Shown here: piece by piece, positions 6,105-8,327 of the stretch
Position numbering within the stretch: the first letter of the stretch is position 1
How the letters are laid out: each line of letters opens with the position of its first letter
DNA from: Actinomycetota bacterium
Lineage (GTDB): Bacteria; Actinomycetota; Acidimicrobiia; IMCC26256; JACDBD01
Direction of reading: 5' to 3'
DNA: 8,327 nt
Assembly: GCA_013695115.1 (NCBI GenBank)
Contig: JACDBD010000452.1
Location: 1-8,327 of the forward strand
The notes under the pieces: model-generated
Seen by the model: only the letters and a program-made list of their open reading frames with translations
What the model was told of the DNA's origin: nothing
Databases searched by the model: none
Translations under genes and position numbers: made by a program

Positions 6105-6890
6105 CTACTTCCCCTCGAAGCGCGGTGGGCGTTTCTCTTTGAGAGCGTCGACCGCCTCGACGTGGTCGTCCGACATGAACGTCATCAGCTCGAGGGCGGT
6201 GGACGCGTCGAAGGCGGTGTTCAGCGTGTCCTTGACGAGCTTGTTGACCGCCAGCTTCGTGTAGCGCAGCGCCAGCGGCGCACCTTCGGCGAGCCGGGTG
6301 GCGAACGCGAGCGCTTCGGCCTCGAGCTCGGCGGCGGGAACGACCCGGTTGACCAGGCCGATGCGCTCGGCCTCGGCTGCCGGGACCGGATCCCCGGTCA
6401 GGAGGTACTGCTTCGCCCGGGCCGGGCCGAGCAGCAGCGGCCAGATGACGGCCCCGCCGTCGCCGGCAACGATGCCCGCGACCACGTGCGGGTCGGAGAT
6501 GAACGCGGTGGCGGCGATGAAAATGACATCGCAGAGCAACGCGAGCGAGGCGCCCAGTCCGACGGCGGGGCCGTTGACGGCGCAGACGATCGGCAGCTCG
6601 ACGTCGAGAAGGTCGGTGATCATCCGGCGGGCGTCGGCCCGGAGCGCGTCGAGGGCGGCCGGGCTACGCAGCTCCGGGAACCAGTTGAAGTCGCCGCCGG
6701 CGGAGAACGCCTTCTTCGAGCCGGTGAGCAGGATGGCGCGGGCGTCGCGCTCGGTGCGGAGCTCGGCGAAAAGCTCGGTGAGCTCGTGGTGGAGCTCGGC
6801 ATCGACGACGTTGAGGTCGCTGCGGGGGTTGTCAATCGTGACCACGAGGACGTCGCCTGTGCGCTCGCGGCGGATCGATCCCGTGGGCAT
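6105..6890 (-). CDS. Second crotonase-superfamily protein with the same His/Asp dyad
   Basis: A 261-aa paralogue of the crotonase at 4582-5388. Oxyanion segments are FSAGGDF (62-68) and NGPAVGLGA (106-114). The positions equal to rat hydratase Glu144 and Glu164 are S115 and H135, by an ungapped alignment through the conserved D121. D144 follows H135 by nine residues (GIVAGDGGAVIWPLLLG), a stretch that closely resembles my recollection of 6-oxocamphor hydrolase. Shared with the paralogue are the WPLL-G-A-AK-YLLT stretch, the AFDAS segment and the EKRPPRF tail. ATG 6890 starts five bases after the preceding stop, with no strong ribosome site, so translation probably depends on the upstream gene. 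The frame continues far upstream, but only as an out-of-frame shadow of that gene. Annotation as plain enoyl-CoA hydratase would probably mislead. Confidence 0.9.
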   Translation of the reverse strand: MPTGSIRRERTGDVLVVTIDNPRSDLNVVDAELHHELTELFAELRTERDARAILLTGSKKAFSAGGDFNWFPELRSPAALDALRADARRMITDLLDVELPIVCAVNGPAVGLGASLALLCDVIFIAATAFISDPHVVAGIVAGDGGAVIWPLLLGPARAKQYLLTGDPVPAAEAERIGLVNRVVPAAELEAEALAFATRLAEGAPLALRYTKLAVNKLVKDTLNTAFDASTALELMTFMSDDHVEAVDALKEKRPPRFEGK

Positions 6891-6895
6891 CGCGA

Positions 6896-8032
6896 TCAGA
6901 GCATGAAGGTGTCGGCCTCGACCCCGAGGAGCACCTTCCCGCCGAGCTCGTACGTCGCCGGGGCCACCACGATGTGCTGGGTCACGGCGTGCACGTCGCG
7001 GAACTGACGTTGGAGCGGGCTGCTGGAGTAGATCGAGGTGCCGCCGCCGAGGTCGTACATCGTGTCGACGACGTCGGCGGCGGTGCGAGCCGCGTGCACA
7101 GCGGCCAGCCGGAGGCGGGCCCGTTGCTCGAGGTCGAAGTCGTCGCCGGTCGTCGCCCGCTCCCACGCCGACGCGGTCTCGTCGCGGAAGAACGCCCGCG
7201 CGGCGAGGAGCGCGGCGGTCGCCCGGCCGACGTCGGCCTGCGTTGCGCCGCGGTCGGCAAGCCGCTGCGCGCTCATCGTCGGCGTCTTCTTGGTCGCCAA
7301 CCTCGTGAGCTCCTCGATCGCGGCGCGGGCGATGCCAAGGCTCACCGCGGCGACGCTGAGACCGAGGATGCCGAAGATGGGGAATCGGTAGAGCGGTCCG
7401 GACTCGCTCGGCGTGGCGGTGAGCAGCGCGACCGACCGGTCGGACGGGACGAACACGTCCTCGACGGCCATGTCGTGGCTGCCGGTACCCCGGAGCCCCG
7501 ACACGTTCCAGGTGTCGATGATCTCGACGTCGGCGGCGGGGAAGAAGGCCATGCGGAAGTCGCCGTCCTCGTCGATGCACCCGCCGGTCAGCCAGGCGCA
7601 GTGCTGGCTCCCGCTGGCGAACGGCCAGCGACCGGAGACGCGGTAACCGCCGTCGACCGCCCGCGCAGTCCCTCTCGGCGCGAGCACGCCGCCGGTGACG
7701 ACATCGGGGTCGGTCCCGTAGATCTCCTTCGCGCCCGCTTCGGGAAGCAAAGGAGCGAGCACGCCGGTGGTCGCGCCGATCATGAGGCACCAGCCGGCCG
7801 AGCCGTCGGCGGCCGACATGTCCTCGATGACACGGAACAGAACGCCCGCCTCGGCCTCGAGCCCACCGAGTGACTGGGGTACGCACAACCCGAACAGTCC
7901 CGCCTCGGCGAAGGCGGCGGCGAGGTCGGGCGGTAGGCGGCGCGCCGCCTCGACCTCGGGGGCGCGGTCGCGCACCGTCGCCGTCAGCTTGCCGACTTCC
8001 CCCAGGGGATCGAGATCGACCGTCCGGCTCAC
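6896..8032 (-). CDS. Acyl-CoA-dehydrogenase-like flavoprotein (probable group D monooxygenase type)
   Basis: A 378-aa protein of the acyl-CoA dehydrogenase fold, of the HsaA/HpaB-oxygenase-like branch. The N-terminal helical domain has LFGLCVPQSLGG (46-57). The central beta domain has GRWPFASGSQHCAW (134-147) and then GLRGTGSHDMAVEDVFVP, and the C-terminal helices end in RDVHAVTQH (345-353) and YELGGKVLLG. I find no acyl-CoA dehydrogenase catalytic Glu in its usual late context. The His-containing RDVHAVTQH segment instead fits flavin-dependent hydroxylases of this fold (family knowledge), which need reduced flavin from a partner reductase. The start is GTG 8030-8032 with TAGCGT seven bases upstream, so it is likely leaderless. 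It heads a three-gene operon with a five-base gap to the crotonase. An alpha,beta-dehydrogenase role remains possible. Confidence 0.87.
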   Translation of the reverse strand: MSRTVDLDPLGEVGKLTATVRDRAPEVEAARRLPPDLAAAFAEAGLFGLCVPQSLGGLEAEAGVLFRVIEDMSAADGSAGWCLMIGATTGVLAPLLPEAGAKEIYGTDPDVVTGGVLAPRGTARAVDGGYRVSGRWPFASGSQHCAWLTGGCIDEDGDFRMAFFPAADVEIIDTWNVSGLRGTGSHDMAVEDVFVPSDRSVALLTATPSESGPLYRFPIFGILGLSVAAVSLGIARAAIEELTRLATKKTPTMSAQRLADRGATQADVGRATAALLAARAFFRDETASAWERATTGDDFDLEQRARLRLAAVHAARTAADVVDTMYDLGGGTSIYSSSPLQRQFRDVHAVTQHIVVAPATYELGGKVLLGVEADTFML

Positions 8033-8039
8033 CGGCGAA

Positions 8040-8045
8040 ACGCTA
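8040..8045 (-). promoter_or_regulatory. -10 box TAGCGT for the flavoprotein/crotonase/nitroreductase operon
   Basis: TAGCGT on the minus strand ends seven bases before GTG 8032. No ribosome site is seen, so the operon is probably started by a leaderless mRNA. A TAGGCT at 8054-8059 on the plus strand may serve the divergent DUF3592-like gene with a short leader. Confidence 0.5.
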
Positions 8046-8092
8046 CCGGTAGTTAGGCTGCGCCATCCTCGAGGTTCGAGGCCAGGGAGGAC

Positions 8093-8327
8093 CGACGGAA
8101 ACGATCGCAGCGGAAGACGCCGGCAGTACCTGCCTTACTCGGCCTGATTTTCCTCGGCGTCGGGGTGCCGATGTTCGCGGTGGCGGTGTTCGTGCTCGCA
8201 CCCGCCGGTTCCTCGAGACCGCGGTCTCCACTACTGGGATCATCCTCGACCTGATCGAGTCCCGGGGTCGAAGGGCGGGACCGTCTACCAGGCGGTCGTG
8301 GCGTTCAAGACGGCCGAAGGTCGTGAC
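8093..8327 (+). pseudogene. DUF3592-like membrane protein, broken into three frames and cut by the window end
   Basis: Three consecutive pieces in three frames make one sensible protein. The first, in the frame of 8132, is a basic segment, then a single membrane span (ALLGLIFLGVGVPMFAVAVF, 8132-8191). The second, from about 8203, reads RRFLETAVSTTGIILDLIES. The third, from about 8265, reads GSKGGTVYQAVVAFKTAEGR and runs out of the window. The order span, then a variable-T/V-G-x-V strand, then a Y-x-x-V-V-x-F strand is what I know from DUF3592 proteins. Each join needs one extra base, in the CCC at 8201-8203 and the GGGG at 8264-8267. No normal start codon is visible. AGGGAGG at 8084-8090 may be the ribosome site and an ACG at 8095 a damaged start. 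It could be a real pseudogene or error-rich sequence. Confidence 0.6.

Noticed and set aside
5913..7873. Long plus-strand ORFs opposite the second operon
   Set aside because: Antisense shadows in high-GC sequence with no recognisable motifs.
6891..7886. 332-residue upstream extension of the second crotonase
   Set aside because: Arg-rich out-of-frame reading of the flavoprotein gene on the same strand.
8043..8243. 66-aa minus-strand ORF at the right end
   Set aside because: Arg/Pro/Ser-rich and overlaps the better-supported broken DUF3592-like gene on the plus strand.

Overview
The window is GC-rich, gene-dense bacterial DNA. Almost every codon ends in G or C, GTG starts are common, and several genes appear to be read from leaderless transcripts (a TAnnnT -10 box, 6-7 bases, then the start codon). 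Together with the gene content (a class III cyclase, a crotonase pair, an acyl-CoA-dehydrogenase-like flavoenzyme, a phytanoyl-CoA-dioxygenase-like protein and an SDR), this points to an actinobacterium, perhaps an uncultured soil or marine lineage. The class cannot be fixed from the sequence alone. I see no tRNA, rRNA, CRISPR, IS element or phage gene.

Layout. (1) 2-475 (+) is the 3' part of a class III adenylate cyclase whose last codons are out of frame. (2) 1416-2239 (-) is a three-gene set: a small secreted protein (with a probable frameshift behind its start), a 98-aa helical protein of unknown function, and an SAM-dependent O-methyltransferase. (3) 2297-3151 (+) is a PhyH-family Fe(II)/2-oxoglutarate oxygenase. 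(4) 3161-4539 (-) is an SDR dehydrogenase coupled by a 4-base overlap to a DnaQ-fold exonuclease. (5) 4582-5388 (+) is a crotonase, divergent from the SDR over only 42 bp. (6) 5395-5439 is a nested palindrome between convergent genes. (7) 5447-8032 (-) is a tight operon: acyl-CoA-dehydrogenase-like flavoprotein, a second crotonase, then a nitroreductase-fold flavoprotein. (8) 8093-8327 (+) is a DUF3592-like membrane protein broken into three frames and cut by the window end.

How the genes may work together. Region 7, with the divergent SDR/crotonase pair of regions 4-5, looks like a small catabolic cluster acting on a CoA-linked or cyclic carbonyl compound. The main observation is that both crotonases lack the two hydratase glutamates. 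They carry instead a His and an Asp nine residues apart, the spacing of the dyad I recall from 6-oxocamphor hydrolase, a C-C-cleaving (retro-Claisen) crotonase. The substrate cannot be named. I found no defence or mobile system. Other points to check are the leaderless-promoter pattern, the nested palindrome, and four single-base frame breaks in three genes, which suggest either indel errors in the assembly or decaying genes.
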